Shown here: one piece after another, positions 35,232 to 47,285 of the stretch | Layout of the letters: every line of letters begins with the position of its first letter | How positions within the stretch are numbered: position 1 is the first letter of the stretch | Origin: Calycina herbarum | Lineage: Eukaryota; Ascomycota; Leotiomycetes; Helotiales; Pezizellaceae | Assembly: GCA_001414485.1 (NCBI GenBank) | Contig: LLEY01000218.1 | Coordinates: forward strand, 1-64,000 | Direction: 5' to 3' | DNA length: 64,000 bases | The notes under the pieces: model-generated | Told to the model about the DNA's origin: nothing | Seen by the model: only the letters and a program-made list of their open reading frames with translations | The model's database searches: none | Translations under genes and position numbers: made by a program

Positions 35232-36874
35232 TTTCGTTGATCGGAAAGTGTACGAGGAAGATTGGCGGGTCTGCTGTGAAGAGGTTGCGAAGATGTTGTG
35301 TTATGATAATGTGTTGGTGGAGAAATAGTTATGAAGAGGGGAGATGGCTCTCTTAAATAATCAAAATTAGCAGCTTGGTGTGATTCACATCTTGGTACAA
35401 TTGGCATAACGTAGTTCATTAATACCTGAATCATCCTTCTTTAGATCACACGTGCTAGTTTTATGAGCGCAGATTCACCACACTAAGTTTCCACTAGAGC
35501 CCACACTTGATGATTCACATCACTTCACACAAACATTCATAGGTCACTAAATCAAATGAAAAATACACTAAGTTTGCAGCTTGGGAGTAACTTTTGTAAG
35601 TGCATACACTAGGCCCACCTAGCGCAAAAACTATCAGCCAGAAAATATAACTTTTTAGAACTGTCTCATAAGTTACTGCCCCATCTTGGAATTTAACTAG
35701 ACACGTGTCTTGCGTTGTTGTGCACGTTTTCCCAGACTTTCAGACGCCCAGGCTTTCTGCAATTTGCAACCTGTGCCTTGGTTGTACTGTGAAACATATG
35801 CCGGTTGTAATTGTATGTTACCACATAAATCAAATTAGATACTCTGTATGTTCCATCTTCCAAGTTTGCTGTTCTCCAGTCAATCTCAAGCAATTGGCTT
35901 TACCTAAAAATTCTGAGTAACATCGTGTCCAAATGCCAATCTCCAACCACGCGCGTTCTTTAGAAATTACTCTTCTTGGTAGCAAGTGCAGGATTCTCAC
36001 CCAATAGCTTCCGGCTTGGTGGAAAGCTTATTGTCCGACAAGCTTCAGCCAACGCAGGCACCATGTAACAGTAAGCGGCATGCTTTTCACCGAAGGAGTC
36101 TAGTAGTACGCATATATCCCCTCATTTTGTACCCCGACAATGCGGTTTGCATCGACGGTCATCTCCAACCTTGCCTAGTACGTGATGTTCTCAGTCTATG
36201 AAACAGTGCTCTCCTTGCTCACAGCACACGTAAGAATCCCGAGCTTTGCTCTGAGTACACCCCTTCCATCCATTACCCTAGAAACTTAACACAATCTCAA
36301 CTATTGTGCAAAAGCATCTAGGAGAATGGAGAAATCAGTTTCCCCATTCTTCTAAACCTTCTCAGAGAATAAATCTCGTTTTCCTAGACCCTTTCGCACA
36401 ATATTTGCGAAAACAGGTGTACTCGGAGCAAAGCCTATGTTTCTTACCAGAGTTTTTCTCATACAAAGCGCAAGTTTTCCATTAGACGAGTAAAATCATT
36501 TCTGTCACTTGTGTACTAGCAATCTTACAAAGTTGGTAGGACGTAAGCATCCTCTGTTCAACCATTTCATGCAGCTTATTTGTGCAACTTGCCTATAACG
36601 GTGTCCTCTGCATGCCAACTTTAGGCTCATATGTTCCTGCTCAAACTGAGCCAAGCGGATGGAGCTGAACACATAAAATAACAGTACTGTTGTTTCGATC
36701 CCGGATTTAGCAACCTCTGTGCCTCGTGTTACACAAAATTTATCCCATCTCAGGGGAACTAATTTTAGAAAATTGAAAAACTGAAAGTACTTTATATCAA
36801 GACAAGTGATTTACATCTCTCAACAAGACACTTGCCGACCACCGTCAACCCAAGAATAATATCTCTAGACGAAA
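35232..36874. other. Intergenic with long hairpin
   Basis: No gene supported. It contains a long inverted repeat at 36243-36434 (separate entry) and the promoters of the caspase-like gene (minus) and the permease gene (plus). Confidence 0.5.
36243..36434. repeat. Long imperfect palindrome, MITE-like
   Basis: Three pairs of arms nest around a common centre. 36243-36261 pairs with 36416-36434 (18 of 19), 36303-36323 with 36382-36402 (18 of 21), and 36323-36334 with 36339-36350 (11 of 12). Such a fold-back of about 190 bp is typical of a small non-autonomous inverted-repeat element. No clear target-site duplication was identified. Confidence 0.7.
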
Positions 36875-39172
36875 ATGGCTTCTAGCATTGAGATTGAGAT
36901 GAGTTCAATAGACGCTGAAGGTCTCCGTAATCGTTCGGATCGTCGACAAATCTTGGAGCAAAATGTCAAAGATGCAGATACTTTGGCGTTAGCAAGAGCG
37001 GGAAAGAAACAGATCCTTGCTGTGAGTGCTTCTCTAAAGCTTATTGCCCATATTGGTCTAATGGAGAAAGCGCCGCTTTGGATTTGTCAGTGTTGTCGGC
37101 TTTGCCTGCACCTTGATGAACACGTGGGAAGGCGTATTAACGTGAGTTGAAAGTCCCGAGGTTTATTCTATGCTAACACTTTCAGTACATTTTTGCTGGG
37201 ATATCAAAAGTACGTCAAGCCAATTGAAACAACGTCCAGGATTTAATCGATTAACATTTCAATAGTGGTGGACCCGCTGGACTTCTTTATGGTTTCTTGG
37301 TAGCTTGGGTTGGGACTCTCTGCGTTTTCACCAGCTTGGGCGAGCTAAATTCTATGACCCCGTAGGTAACAGGGACACCGTTCTCCCACTTCCTTTCTCA
37401 TGAATCACCCCTGAATCATTCTCGATTCCTAGCATTTATCCTGTGTTGAATCCCGAGACATTTTTTGATAGGCAATACTGACTCCCCCATTTTCTAGAAC
37501 CGCGGGAGGTCAGTACCATTATGTGCACGTGCTTGCTCCTCCAAGTTCCAGAAAGCTCTTAAGCTACATCACTGGTAAGATTATATCCACCAAAACGATA
37601 CATCGAAATACTAACCGACTATAGGATGGCTAACAGTTTCTGGCTGGATTTCTGCAATGGCTGCAGCCTCGTTCTTTGCTTCAAGTCTAATCCAAGGCCT
37701 GATAATTTTGTGCAACCCATCTTATGTTGCTCAAGGTTGGCATGGAACATTTTTATACTGGGCAGTGATTTTCCTAGCTTTGAGCGTTAACACGATTTTC
37801 AGCAAACTTCTGCCAGCATTTGAAGTAACGTTCTTGATTCTCCATTGTCTGGGTGTCTTTGCAGTACTTATCCCACTAGTGAGATTAGCCCCTCACACTG
37901 AGTCAAATCAGATCTGGTGGGTATTCTCCGAGTTCTTTTTTCCTCTCCTGGGTTGTTTCATCAGATGTTTTTCTAGATTTGGCAATACTGACTTTGAGAT
38001 TTTCCGCAGGGGAACCTTTATGAATAGTGGTTGGAGTAGCATGTCTTTGGCTTTCTTCGTCGGCCTTGAGGGTGTTGTTGCCCCTTTTGTAGGCACAGAT
38101 GGTGCTATACATGTGAGTCTCCACTTTCATCCATCGGCCACCAGAATTATACTAAATAAGAATAAGATGTCAGAGGAGATCAAAGGCGCTGCGAAAACTG
38201 TTCCAAGAGCAATGATTTACTCAATCATGATAAATGGCTTCCTCGGTGGTGGTATTCTCCTTGCTACACTTTACTGTGCTGGCGATCTTCAAGCGGCGGC
38301 GGATTCGCCAACGGGGTACCCTTTTATCGCTATTTTCGCCAGTGGTGTCAAGTCAACCGCGGGTGCAACGGTCATGGTATGTTACTTTCCCCTTGGTTCC
38401 CCTCCTCGAACTCCTATTCTTAGGTCGGGCGCAGGTTTTATTCTTACTCACTGCTCCCGGCTCCCGAGTGAACAAGAAAAACGTATGCTAATTTGTTGCA
38501 GGTTTCTATCACCGTGATAATGGCATGGAGCAATTCAATCGGTGCCTTGGCATCAGCAAGTCGTATGATGTGGTCCTTTGCTCGTGATAATGGACTTCCG
38601 TTCCCACATGTCTTATCAAAGGTAATATGCTTCCCATCAATGCTTACTCTCTTCCCTGACATTCAAACTAGGTACAAACCAGTTCAGCACTTCCGGTAGC
38701 CGCGATTATGGTTGTAACGACAAGCGCAATGCTCCTAGGACTCATCAATATCGGATCGACAGCTGTGTTCAACGATGTTGTTTCGCTGGCTCTAGAGGGA
38801 TTGTTTTCATCTTACTTTGTTGCTCTCATCTTGCTCCTCTGGCGTCGCATTCGAGGTGATATTATTGATGAAGCCGATTCTCTCGAAATCATGGAAGCCG
38901 AATCTATGCAAACGGAAAAGCAACTTCGATGGGGTCCTTGGCGAGTCAAAGGAATTTTCGGGACTCTCATCAACTTCGTCGCCTGCATTTACCTGTTCAT
39001 CATGATATTCTTTTGCTTTTGGCCAGCGACATTGCCTGTCACACCTGTCAACATGAACTATAGCTCTCTAATTTGGGGTTCAGTTGTCCTCACAAGTTTG
39101 ATTTATTATGCGGTGCGTGCAAGAAAGATCTATGAAGGACCTCTTGTGGAGGTTGGTGTTTTTGCAGCGTAA
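36875..39172 (+). CDS. APC-family amino acid / GABA permease
   Basis: Ten exons, 546 aa: 36875-37021, 37071-37141, 37186-37209, 37266-37361, 37498-37574, 37625-37916, 38010-38112, 38167-38376, 38502-38621, 38672-39172. All junctions keep frame and restore family motifs: VVGFACTLMNTWEGVL, GGPAGLLYGFLVAW, SLGELNSMTPTAGGQYHYV, GTDGAIHMSEEIKGA and ASRMMWSFARDNGLPF. These are marks of the fungal GABA/choline/polyamine permease branch of the amino acid-polyamine-organocation superfamily, with 12 membrane spans in plasma or vacuolar membrane. The intron at 38377-38501 is an introner-like copy, and the introns at 37362-37497 and 37917-38009 are also longer than usual. Exon 3 is only 24 nt. The start at MASSIEIEM precedes a hydrophilic N-terminus of normal length. 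Substrate is not predictable. Confidence 0.9.
38377..38501 (+). repeat. Introner-like intron, copy 2
   Basis: This 125-nt intron (GTATGT..CAG) of the permease gene aligns with 15139-15265 over most of its length, with a shared 3' end that includes branch point and acceptor (TATGCTAATTTGTTGCAG). The flanking exons are unrelated in the two hosts. Confidence 0.85.
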
Positions 39173-40344
39173 AAAGATCCTGCTGTACCTGTACAATTAT
39201 ATTGAATGGTCATTAATTTGTTAAGGAATTTGTTCCCCCCCCCCTTTTTTTTTATCGTCGCTTAGATCGACCTTGCCTCGTGATTTAGCCAATTGTGAAC
39301 CATATCATTGTATTTGGCCAAAATTCTTGTGCTCGTGGTGCCTCTGATCGGGAATTCTTCTTTAGGGTCGGGTCGGTAGAGTATACTTTGGAGCTCGCCA
39401 TGACGAGAACAGGAAGCCAACCTCCTCGACCGCTGATTGACGCTGTCTCCGAACCGGTCTCTGAGAACGCTTTGCGTCTTACTCGACTTTCGCAAATCCT
39501 CTCTAGCAACCCAACCACAACTATACGCCCCATCGCGAGATGGAGATCACGAAACGCAGAAGCTGGTGGAAGGGAAAGGACAACTGCTGGCATCCGACCC
39601 TCGAAACCAATCGCGACGATACACAAGTGGCCCTTAAAAAGAGAAATACAGATCGTGAGGATCGAGAATATTACCAAGAAAGAGAGGATGGCGAACTCCC
39701 AGGGCTGGGTGCGACGCGCTTCTTGATTTCAATTGGCTTTGAGGAGGGTTTCCTGCGAGGTTGCACTTTCCGTTTGCACTTTCTGTTCACGATTTTCCTT
39801 AAGGGTGTTGCTGCATGTCTAATTATTCGCTCAAGTGGGTAGAATGATAGGATGAATGAATTGGGTAGCTGGTAATTGTTTGCTTTATTGTGTTTAAACT
39901 CGTGCTGATGGGGTCAGCCTGAGGCTACTAACGCCCAGTCTCGCTGGATTTGTTTCAATGACTCTACTTCATGGGAAGTGTTGTGTAGATGAAATGGCGA
40001 TAGGATCTCCACCCCCCTCTGCGGATATGATCCATTCCTTCTTTGTTTCTCTAGTATATACAGAATCTATCTTCTATGTACAGAAGTCCCAATCTTGTCG
40101 AACCAGGAGGCTTTGCAAGTCTGCTATAGCTACATGACATTTATGTACAGCGTTGTGGTTTCCAACTGCACTGCGCTAGATGGGGCCGTTAGGAATTTGA
40201 CTTGTCATCGCTGATGGCTAGTCGAACTCACCAATGCTATCGACTTATGTGCCTCGCAAGGTTGTTGGTCGGAAGGAAATTGTTGTGAGTCGACGAAGCA
40301 CTTGGTTTTGCACCGTGTGCATTCGATAAGGCGACTTCCTCCCT
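39173..40344. other. Intergenic
   Basis: Overlapping open frames occur on both strands at 39262-39842, but none shows a recognisable motif or splice pattern, and a C8/T run at 39234-39252 precedes them. No gene is supported. Confidence 0.45.
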
Positions 40345-41772
40345 TCAATCCCCGTTCCTCGAATTCCATTCTCGTTTTACGACTCCGACTTGCTCCCCGA
40401 GGAAAGAAAACAGCTTATCGGAGACCACAGATTGCATGTCCTTGACACTTGATCGCGAAACCACTTCGCGGCAGCACAGCACCAACAATTCCGCTTTCTT
40501 AATCTGGATGCCGAGCATCTCCTCCTTTAATCGCCTTTCGTCCTCCTTGGCTATCTGGTACATCCCCAAAGAAAATCGATTCCCGTCAAAACTCATTTGG
40601 TCTTGTGCTGGGGTCGCAGATTCATCCTGTATGGCTCGACGACAGAGACGCTCTAGCACAGAGACGATTCGAGCGGCGAGGAGGGAAAGCGATATTGGAA
40701 TTGATGGATCGGTATTGCTGCATGAGCAACCTAGGACGTCGGAGCCCAGTTTGAGGGTTTCCTGAAGTTGGGCAAGTGACATGTCGTATGAGTTGTTCGG
40801 GCTTTGCGATTTGGGACTTAGAGAAAGATGAGATATGATATTCTCATTGCAATGGCATGAACGCTTTGAGCTTGAGTCGGAGGCGGCTTGATTGGGATGA
40901 GTGGTACATGACTTGCAGTTCGAACTGTCGCTCTTGTTTTGTCTTGGTTGTCGCTGTGGTTGTGGATGATTAAAATAATTCTCGTTTTCGATAGAAGGCA
41001 CAAGGTTGTCAGTCTCGCGTCGGCTAGTGCTGAAGGCTGCAAAATCTGGCTCTGACACAGGACTTTGAGAGTATATGGAGCTAGGCTTGAAGCATTGGGA
41101 TGTATCATCCTCCGGGAAGGCATACTCATGGTCGATATTCAGGTCCGGATTCTCGAGGTCGAACATGGACGGGCAGCTTGAGGTTTTTGGTGAAACTTCA
41201 GGAGTTGGCAACATGTTTTGCATGAACATATTGTCGAATGCCCAATCTTTCAGTTGTTGTTTGAGATAATCCGGGAGGTCAGGACAAGGATCTGGTGATG
41301 ATGGATACTGATCTTGGGTCGATTCTAATGATTCTGAGCAAGGCGAATCTGGGAAATCCAAAGACGCGGGAGAGTCGAGGAAGTCCATTGACATTGCAAT
41401 TGGTGGTGTTGGAAGGCCCGTGGTGACGTTCGAGGGGGAGTTGAGAAGTTCCATGTTTATGACTGAACTAGATTGTGCATCATGTCCCTTCGAGTGACGG
41501 ATTGATTTCGTGTCTAGAGTCTCGCCTTCCACGGGGGTGTTTGCCATTTCCATCTCAGCATTCTTTCTCATCGCCTGATAGCTCTCTGCGCTTCTCTTTC
41601 CAGATCTTCTCGAGATACCATAAACACATGGCACATCGTGTTTAGTGCATCTCGCGCAAGAAGGCTTCGACTGTGTGCAACGGACTTTGGCCGAACTGCA
41701 AGCGTCACACGAAGCTCTTAGCTTTGGCGCTTTCCGCAAGTGATTGCGGCTCCGACTAACTGGTTCTGACAT
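40345..41772 (-). CDS. Zn2Cys6 transcription factor, AflR-like
   Basis: Single exon, 475 aa. The N-terminal binuclear zinc cluster is complete: C22, C25, C32, C39, C42, C49 with spacing Cx2Cx6Cx6Cx2Cx6C, followed by a basic linker (RRSGKRSAES). The middle is Ser/Pro/Asp-rich. The C-terminal third (from about LAQLQETLKLGSDVLGCSCS to IKKAELLVLCCREVVSR) resembles the aflatoxin-regulatory-protein domain found in AflR and in regulators of other secondary-metabolite clusters. It would bind CGG half-sites in the nucleus. No biosynthetic cluster adjoins it directly: its neighbours are an amino acid permease and a nitrate transporter. The start ATG is the first in frame and places the zinc cluster at the usual distance from the N-terminus. 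Confidence 0.88.
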   Translation of the reverse strand: MSEPVSRSRNHLRKAPKLRASCDACSSAKVRCTQSKPSCARCTKHDVPCVYGISRRSGKRSAESYQAMRKNAEMEMANTPVEGETLDTKSIRHSKGHDAQSSSVINMELLNSPSNVTTGLPTPPIAMSMDFLDSPASLDFPDSPCSESLESTQDQYPSSPDPCPDLPDYLKQQLKDWAFDNMFMQNMLPTPEVSPKTSSCPSMFDLENPDLNIDHEYAFPEDDTSQCFKPSSIYSQSPVSEPDFAAFSTSRRETDNLVPSIENENYFNHPQPQRQPRQNKSDSSNCKSCTTHPNQAASDSSSKRSCHCNENIISHLSLSPKSQSPNNSYDMSLAQLQETLKLGSDVLGCSCSNTDPSIPISLSLLAARIVSVLERLCRRAIQDESATPAQDQMSFDGNRFSLGMYQIAKEDERRLKEEMLGIQIKKAELLVLCCREVVSRSSVKDMQSVVSDKLFSFLGEQVGVVKREWNSRNGD

Positions 41773-44700
41773 GACGGATGGGTCTGAGGTGTAAGAAGAA
41801 AGCGTTATCTTCTATACTGTGTTCTGACGGAGCAGCGCGACAAATTTCACATTCCAGTGCTGTTGTAGAATTATTTTCCCGACGACCCAGAAAAACACAT
41901 GCGATTGCAGGACAGGAAATATTTATCCAAAAGGCCGAAAACCCTCGGACGGACATAGCTCAGCTCGCGTGGTGGGCCTGACATGTAGATAGCATCATGA
42001 CGAGCGACCGACGGCATTGACATCCCTGTCATGGGCGCCCGCCCGGGAGGTGGTAGCGGGTTGATCTCTTGCGGATCTCCGTACCCAGAACGGGATTGTT
42101 ATATGTGTAAGGTGTGTATGAATTGCTGGGCGAAGAGCTCGTTTTTGCAGCGGAGGAGTTGGGGAAGACCGTAAGCTGATGATGGTTCAGCCATTAGACC
42201 CACCGGTCCGTACCTACTTGGCGGCCCGCTGGTTGGCCTGCGCCGCTAGAGGGCGGATTCTCCACATCAAGTAGGTAGACTACAAGCTACCCATTTTGGC
42301 AGGTAACGACATGTAAGGGTCCAATTTGAAAGTTATCAATCTGATAAAAGCATCTCAAGTGAGTTTATCCTTCTTGGAAAGATAGCACTCTTTTTCTTTT
42401 CTTTTTTTGGATGAAAGCACGTGGGCGACAATTTCCACTTTTCTCCGATTCTGATGCCTTTTTACGAAGTAGTGACCATCATTGCTCCTTGAGTGACAAC
42501 TCACATCGCAAGGCACACAAGCATTATGCATGTCTCTCACTACTTTTTAAGACGAAGACTGATCGCTACTCATGATCGACACAAAACATTTCTGCAGCGG
42601 GACGACACCATTTTCTTTCCATCTTCTCTACGATCTCATGCCCGTACTCGAATATACCGACTCACGCCGACTGCATTGTTCGGGATAGGCCAACTCAAGA
42701 TTCGGGTAAATCTCCCGATCCGTTATATGTTCTGCATCTCACTACACGTGGAGTGATCCCTACAAGATCTGCATTCACGAGAGAAATATACAAATGTACT
42801 TGTTTGGTTTATTTCATGTATTATCGACCTAAAGCCTACAGTAACAGAGATAAATTGCAATGGGAAAGTTCCTCGTCCAACTCGAATCTTTCGGAAAGTT
42901 TTCCACGTTATCCAAACGTGGAATTGACTTGATTTTGGGTTTGGGGGACTTATTGGTGCCATCTTTTTGGTTCCCGGTACAAAGTCTTTCTTATTTTTGG
43001 TAATCAGGAGGAAGCTTATGAGGCTTCTGCCATGTTGTCATGTTTTCTTACAATACACTATCCATACGGAGTCGTATATCGTGTCTGCCTCCGATTTTGC
43101 TAGATCTATCAAGCTGATAGTCAAACCTCACAATTAGGTACGATGATAGCTTTATTCTATTTCTAAGGGTTCTAATTCTTCTTTTGCTCTGATTTTCACT
43201 CCTCGGCAGCATCATACGTCCTCTTTTCAATAAGCGCTCAAGTCAATGTAGAGCACAAAACGCAAGTATTCAACACTTCTATGCATTTCCTTCCATTCAC
43301 AAACTACACGGAAAGATGATTTCTTAAATCCGTGACGGAGCTGATGAGGAGGCGGTGTGAAATATCGGAGTTCCTGTGATTATTTTGAAATCCTGAGGTT
43401 GAAGTAAGCAGCAAAGTTACGGAGTAAGCATTGTACCACATTTGATTCTCTACCCGAGAAAGATTTCTCAGCCTCTTACTTTATTTCTTGTCCTACATAT
43501 ATCCCCAAGAAATGATTTAAAGAGCTGCGGTGGAGTGGAGGAGTTTTGTTTAGCTGTCGAGATGTTTTCTGCATTTATTTCGTAGGGAGAGTTTAGTTCC
43601 ATATAGTTGTGAACTTGCACTCAGTTGACTTCAAGTCCTTTTGGAGGAGATTCAGGAGAATTATATCGAAGTAAAAATACGGAACACCATTTCTTCCGTC
43701 GACTCCGAGTGGCTTTCTTGAAGGCACACTTATGTGAGAATCTGCCTCTGACGTAAGATGGCAGTTTTCCACCATGTGGAAGAGTTACCAAGCGGGAGCC
43801 GAACGTTTAAAACTTCCTCAGAACCAGAAGATCGAGGGTTAATTTTCCGCATCTTTAAGTTGGCAATGTATAGGGCTGAGAGAGATCGCCAAGACTACGG
43901 ACGCTAATCTATTTTTAGCCAAGTGTTTTCCTACAAGTATCTCGTCAAGATTTTCGTTTGAGTAACTTCACTCATTTGTTTTAATTCTCTCAACTTTGTT
44001 GGAGGAATTAAATGAATGAATGAACTTCGGCCTATCTAAATCTCAAATTAATCGTCCTAACCTTGGTCGTCGATTTTAATTCTGTTAATCTGGTCGAATA
44101 ATTGAGGTTAGCAAATGAAGTTCGGCGCATATGTTCATTTGTTTCCTTTAGGATTCCAACTTTCGTGTTGCTACACCATATTTGTTCTTTCGTTCTCTCA
44201 AGTTTGAGAATGCAATAACAAGTCATCCTTAACAAAACAACAACCGAAAGACCCATCCTGAACCGCCAACACCTGGATCAATTGAATAAATACTCAGCTT
44301 TTGTAGTTCTTTTTCAACCCCCGTTTTCCGTTATCGTAAAATGAGAAGAGCACATGCTGTCACATATCAGTTTTTTGAAAGCTCACCAGCCACACTACAC
44401 TTCATGCGCCACACGATAGTTCCACTTTCAAAATGTTTCAACAACACCACAAGATTAAAATCGCAAGCATCACGATAAGAACCCCACGACGCTCGTTCCA
44501 AAGTCTAGAATCATGGATCCCTAAATCGAACCATCCTTATCTATCTATATCTATAAAATTCCTTATCGAAGAAGAAATATCCCGCTTCCAAAGGGATAAA
44601 TACAACGACTCACCCAGATTTCTCCGTGGCAGCTTGGTGTTGACTTTCCAGCCAAAAGAAGACTGGTCACACACAAGTGATCAGGCCAGCAAGGCTGCAT

Positions 44701-45218
44701 TTGCGCTGGTCCATAATGCCCATATCTCACGGTATGTACCTTTCTGCTCCCCTTATCTCGGTCGTTATCTTTTCGCCTCCTTTGTTTTTTGATAAGAACA
44801 TGACGATGTTTTCTCCGGTTTCTCCGCAATCTCTTCCGAGCGGCAAGATGGAGATCCCCAGTGAGACTACCGCCTCCGATGAAGCGTTGTGAGACTTTTG
44901 GGCTTCATCGCCTCTTCGCCATTGTTTTCGAGTTCTTGGTCTGGCCGCTGTTATGCCCTGACTTTGACTCTTATCAGTTACCCCCCTGGTGGAGCGTGGG
45001 GTGCGACGAATGTGGACGAATGAAAGCTCTTCAATCCATCCCGGATGTTGTGTTTGGCTGGGGAATGTTTATGATGTTACCGTACCACCCTGACGAGCAC
45101 AAACATATTCGTTTGTAGTACTGCTTCTTATTTAATACAGTCCAGGACTCGACCAAATGAGTGTTTGCTGTCGAGTTTCTGGCTGGCTATACAAACTTTC
45201 GCCGTCTTTTTTCGTTGT

Positions 45219-45224
45219 CTTATC
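45219..45224 (-). promoter_or_regulatory. GATA site (AreA-type)
   Basis: CTTATC on plus, i.e. GATAAG on minus, 550 bp upstream of the nitrate transporter start. This is the core bound by AreA/Nit2 GATA factors; a single hexamer is weak evidence by itself. Confidence 0.4.
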
Positions 45225-45393
45225 ATATCAAGCTCTCTTCGCGTTGCGAACTTGCCCTGGAATTGCTACTGTTCTTGTCCTGCCCTTTCAGCTGGTACGT
45301 CCAGGATGCCAAATGAATGGGCCTTTTGCTTTTTGTTTGTGTTTTCATTTGCCAATTCAAACTCCTTTGGACCCTCTTCAGCGACCATCAGAT

Positions 45394-45401
45394 CTCCGTG
45401 G
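45394..45401 (+). promoter_or_regulatory. NirA-type site CTCCGTGG
   Basis: CTCCGTGG matches the NirA consensus CTCCGHGG defined for nitrate-assimilation promoters in Aspergillus. It lies 376 bp upstream of the transporter ATG, with a one-mismatch copy (GTCCGTGG) at 45474-45481. Confidence 0.6.
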
Positions 45402-45563
45402 AAGAGGGCGTGGCTCCATCTTTATACTTGAACGCAAAATATCCATCTCCCAATTTGCCGGGATTGGTGTAGGGTCCGTGGTGCCCCAGCATTGACCCGC
45501 GAGGCTTGCATGAGACATTGCGAATCTGGGGCCGTGGAGAAGTAAATCTCACGCTTTCCAAGA

Positions 45564-45569
45564 GATAAG
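45564..45569 (+). promoter_or_regulatory. GATA site (AreA-type)
   Basis: GATAAG 208 bp upstream of the nitrate transporter start, downstream of the NirA-type site. The pairing of the two motifs is usual for nitrate-inducible, ammonium-repressed genes. Confidence 0.55.
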
Positions 45570-45776
45570 GATGTCAATCGATGAGTTCCAAGGAGATCTT
45601 CAATATCTATACCAATACTTCTTTCAAAGCCGCCAATACTGATGTTATATATGAGGTAGGCATTTCGGCATCTATTTTTTTCTCGACAGCCCAGATTCAT
45701 CTCGACATTCGACACTTGATCTGATCCCGACTCGAACTTAATTGGCTGCACGCAAACACTTCACGATCACTCAAAG

Positions 45777-47285
45777 ATGCCTTTCAAACCTTCCCACATG
45801 TGGACGGCACCTGAGGTAAACCCTCTGAATCTCAAAGCTCGGTCGATTCCGATTCTCAACCCTCTCAACAAATATGGTCGAACCTTCTTCTACTCATGGA
45901 GTGGTTTTCTCGTGGCGTTCCTCTCTTGGTACGCGTTTCCACCACTATTAACGCTCACGATCCGAAAAGATCTTAAGATGACCCAAAACGACTATGCCAA
46001 CTCCAACATTATGGCTCTCCTGGGTACACTGGTAGTCCGAGCGATGGCTGGTCCACTATGTGATAGATTTGGTCCACGATATGTATTTGTTGGATGTTTA
46101 CTCGCAGGTGCCATACCCACTGCCATGGCTGGTCTTGTGACTACGCCTGCAGGATTGATCGCATTGAGATTCTTCATTGGTGTTCTTGGTGCTTCTTTCG
46201 TTCCTTGCCAAGTTTGGTGTACGGGGTTCTTTGACAAGAATGTTGTTGGGACTGCGAACGCGCTTGCTGGTGGTTGGGGAAATTCAGGAGGAGGAATCAC
46301 TTATTTCGTCATGCCAGCAATCTTCGACTCCCTCGTTCGAAACCAACACCTTACTCCCCACGTTGCCTGGAGAGTCGCCTTCATCGTACCATTCATAATC
46401 ATCACTGCTATTGCCCTTGGGCTTCTCTTCACGGCAGAAGATACCCCCACCGGAAAATGGTCCCAACGTCACCAAGTCCTCAGCACCCTCGTCGCTCAAA
46501 ACGTAGGACACTCAACCAACCCATCTCGAGCACCATCCCTCAAAGGTTCCGATGACAAATACCCCGTCGATGAAAAGTCCAGTGCCACAAAACTCGATGC
46601 CGAACGACAAATTGCTGAACCCTCAGCGGTGGACGCTGCCGCGGGAGAAGTAGTTGTTGCACCAACATTCAAGGAAGCGATGTCCGTCGTCTTCTCTCTT
46701 CAAACATGGGCTCTCGCTGCACCATATGCATGCTCCTTCGGTGGAGAACTAGCCATCAACAGCATCATCGGCTCCTACTACCTCAAGAACTTCCCCAAAC
46801 TGGGACAAACCGGCTCTGGTCGATGGGCTGCCATGTTCGGTCTCCTAAACGTTGTTTTCCGTCCCATGGGAGGGGTTGTTGCAGATGTCATCTACAAATA
46901 CACCAACTCCGTTTGGGCCAAGAAACTCTGGATCGTATTCTGTGGTGTAACAATGGGATGTTTCGAGCTTGCCATCGGACTCACAAACTCTCACCATGAA
47001 TCTACTATGTTTGGTCTAGTAGCCGGTCTGGCTGTCTTTATGGATGCTAGCAACGGTGCAAACTTCGCCGTCGTTCCTCACGTCCATCCTTTCGCCAACG
47101 GAATTCTCAGTGGTATAGTTGGTGCCACCGGCAATTTGGGTGGTATCATCTTCGCCATTATCTTCAGGTATAATGGTGCTCATTACGACAGAGTCATCTG
47201 GATCATTGGGGCTATCAGTATTGGTGTCAACCTTAGTGTCTCTTGGATTAGACCAGTTCCTAAGGGTCAAATTGGTGGAAAGTAG
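45777..47285 (+). CDS. Nitrate/nitrite transporter (NNP family, NrtA/CrnA-like)
   Basis: Single exon, 502 aa, the usual size of fungal nitrate permeases. It imports nitrate with protons across the plasma membrane. Both nitrate signatures are present: [16 protein letters not shown] in span 5 (residues 165-180), and the second one around [28 protein letters not shown] in the span 11 region. Twelve spans can be counted, and the long central loop between spans 6 and 7 (about residues 225-300), typical for the fungal members, is present and rich in Ser, Asp and Lys. The leader [25 protein letters not shown] is likewise typical. No nitrate or nitrite reductase gene adjoins it in this window. NirA and GATA motifs upstream fit nitrate induction and nitrogen repression. 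Confidence 0.95.
   Translation: MPFKPSHMWTAPEVNPLNLKARSIPILNPLNKYGRTFFYSWSGFLVAFLSWYAFPPLLTLTIRKDLKMTQNDYANSNIMALLGTLVVRAMAGPLCDRFGPRYVFVGCLLAGAIPTAMAGLVTTPAGLIALRFFIGVLGASFVPCQVWCTGFFDKNVVGTANALAGGWGNSGGGITYFVMPAIFDSLVRNQHLTPHVAWRVAFIVPFIIITAIALGLLFTAEDTPTGKWSQRHQVLSTLVAQNVGHSTNPSRAPSLKGSDDKYPVDEKSSATKLDAERQIAEPSAVDAAAGEVVVAPTFKEAMSVVFSLQTWALAAPYACSFGGELAINSIIGSYYLKNFPKLGQTGSGRWAAMFGLLNVVFRPMGGVVADVIYKYTNSVWAKKLWIVFCGVTMGCFELAIGLTNSHHESTMFGLVAGLAVFMDASNGANFAVVPHVHPFANGILSGIVGATGNLGGIIFAIIFRYNGAHYDRVIWIIGAISIGVNLSVSWIRPVPKGQIGGK

Larger units (their letters stand above)
41773..45776. other. Long gene-poor region
   Basis: Four kilobases without a supported gene. Base composition alternates between AT-rich (42300-44450) and mixed. 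Short open frames (for example 44433-44792 and 44861-45118 on plus) have no recognisable motif. The last 600 bp hold the nitrate-transporter promoter. Confidence 0.5.

Noticed and set aside
37362..37497. Third copy of the introner-like element
   Set aside because: The intron is long but lacks the CTATTCTTAG and TACTCACTGCTC blocks that define the two accepted copies.
39262..39842. Possible gene in 77-143 residue frames on both strands
   Set aside because: Both strands are open to a similar degree and no frame shows recognisable content or splice sites that would extend it.
44433..45118. Possible small genes upstream of the nitrate transporter
   Set aside because: No motif, no conserved-looking splice sites; the region more likely is promoter and spacer.
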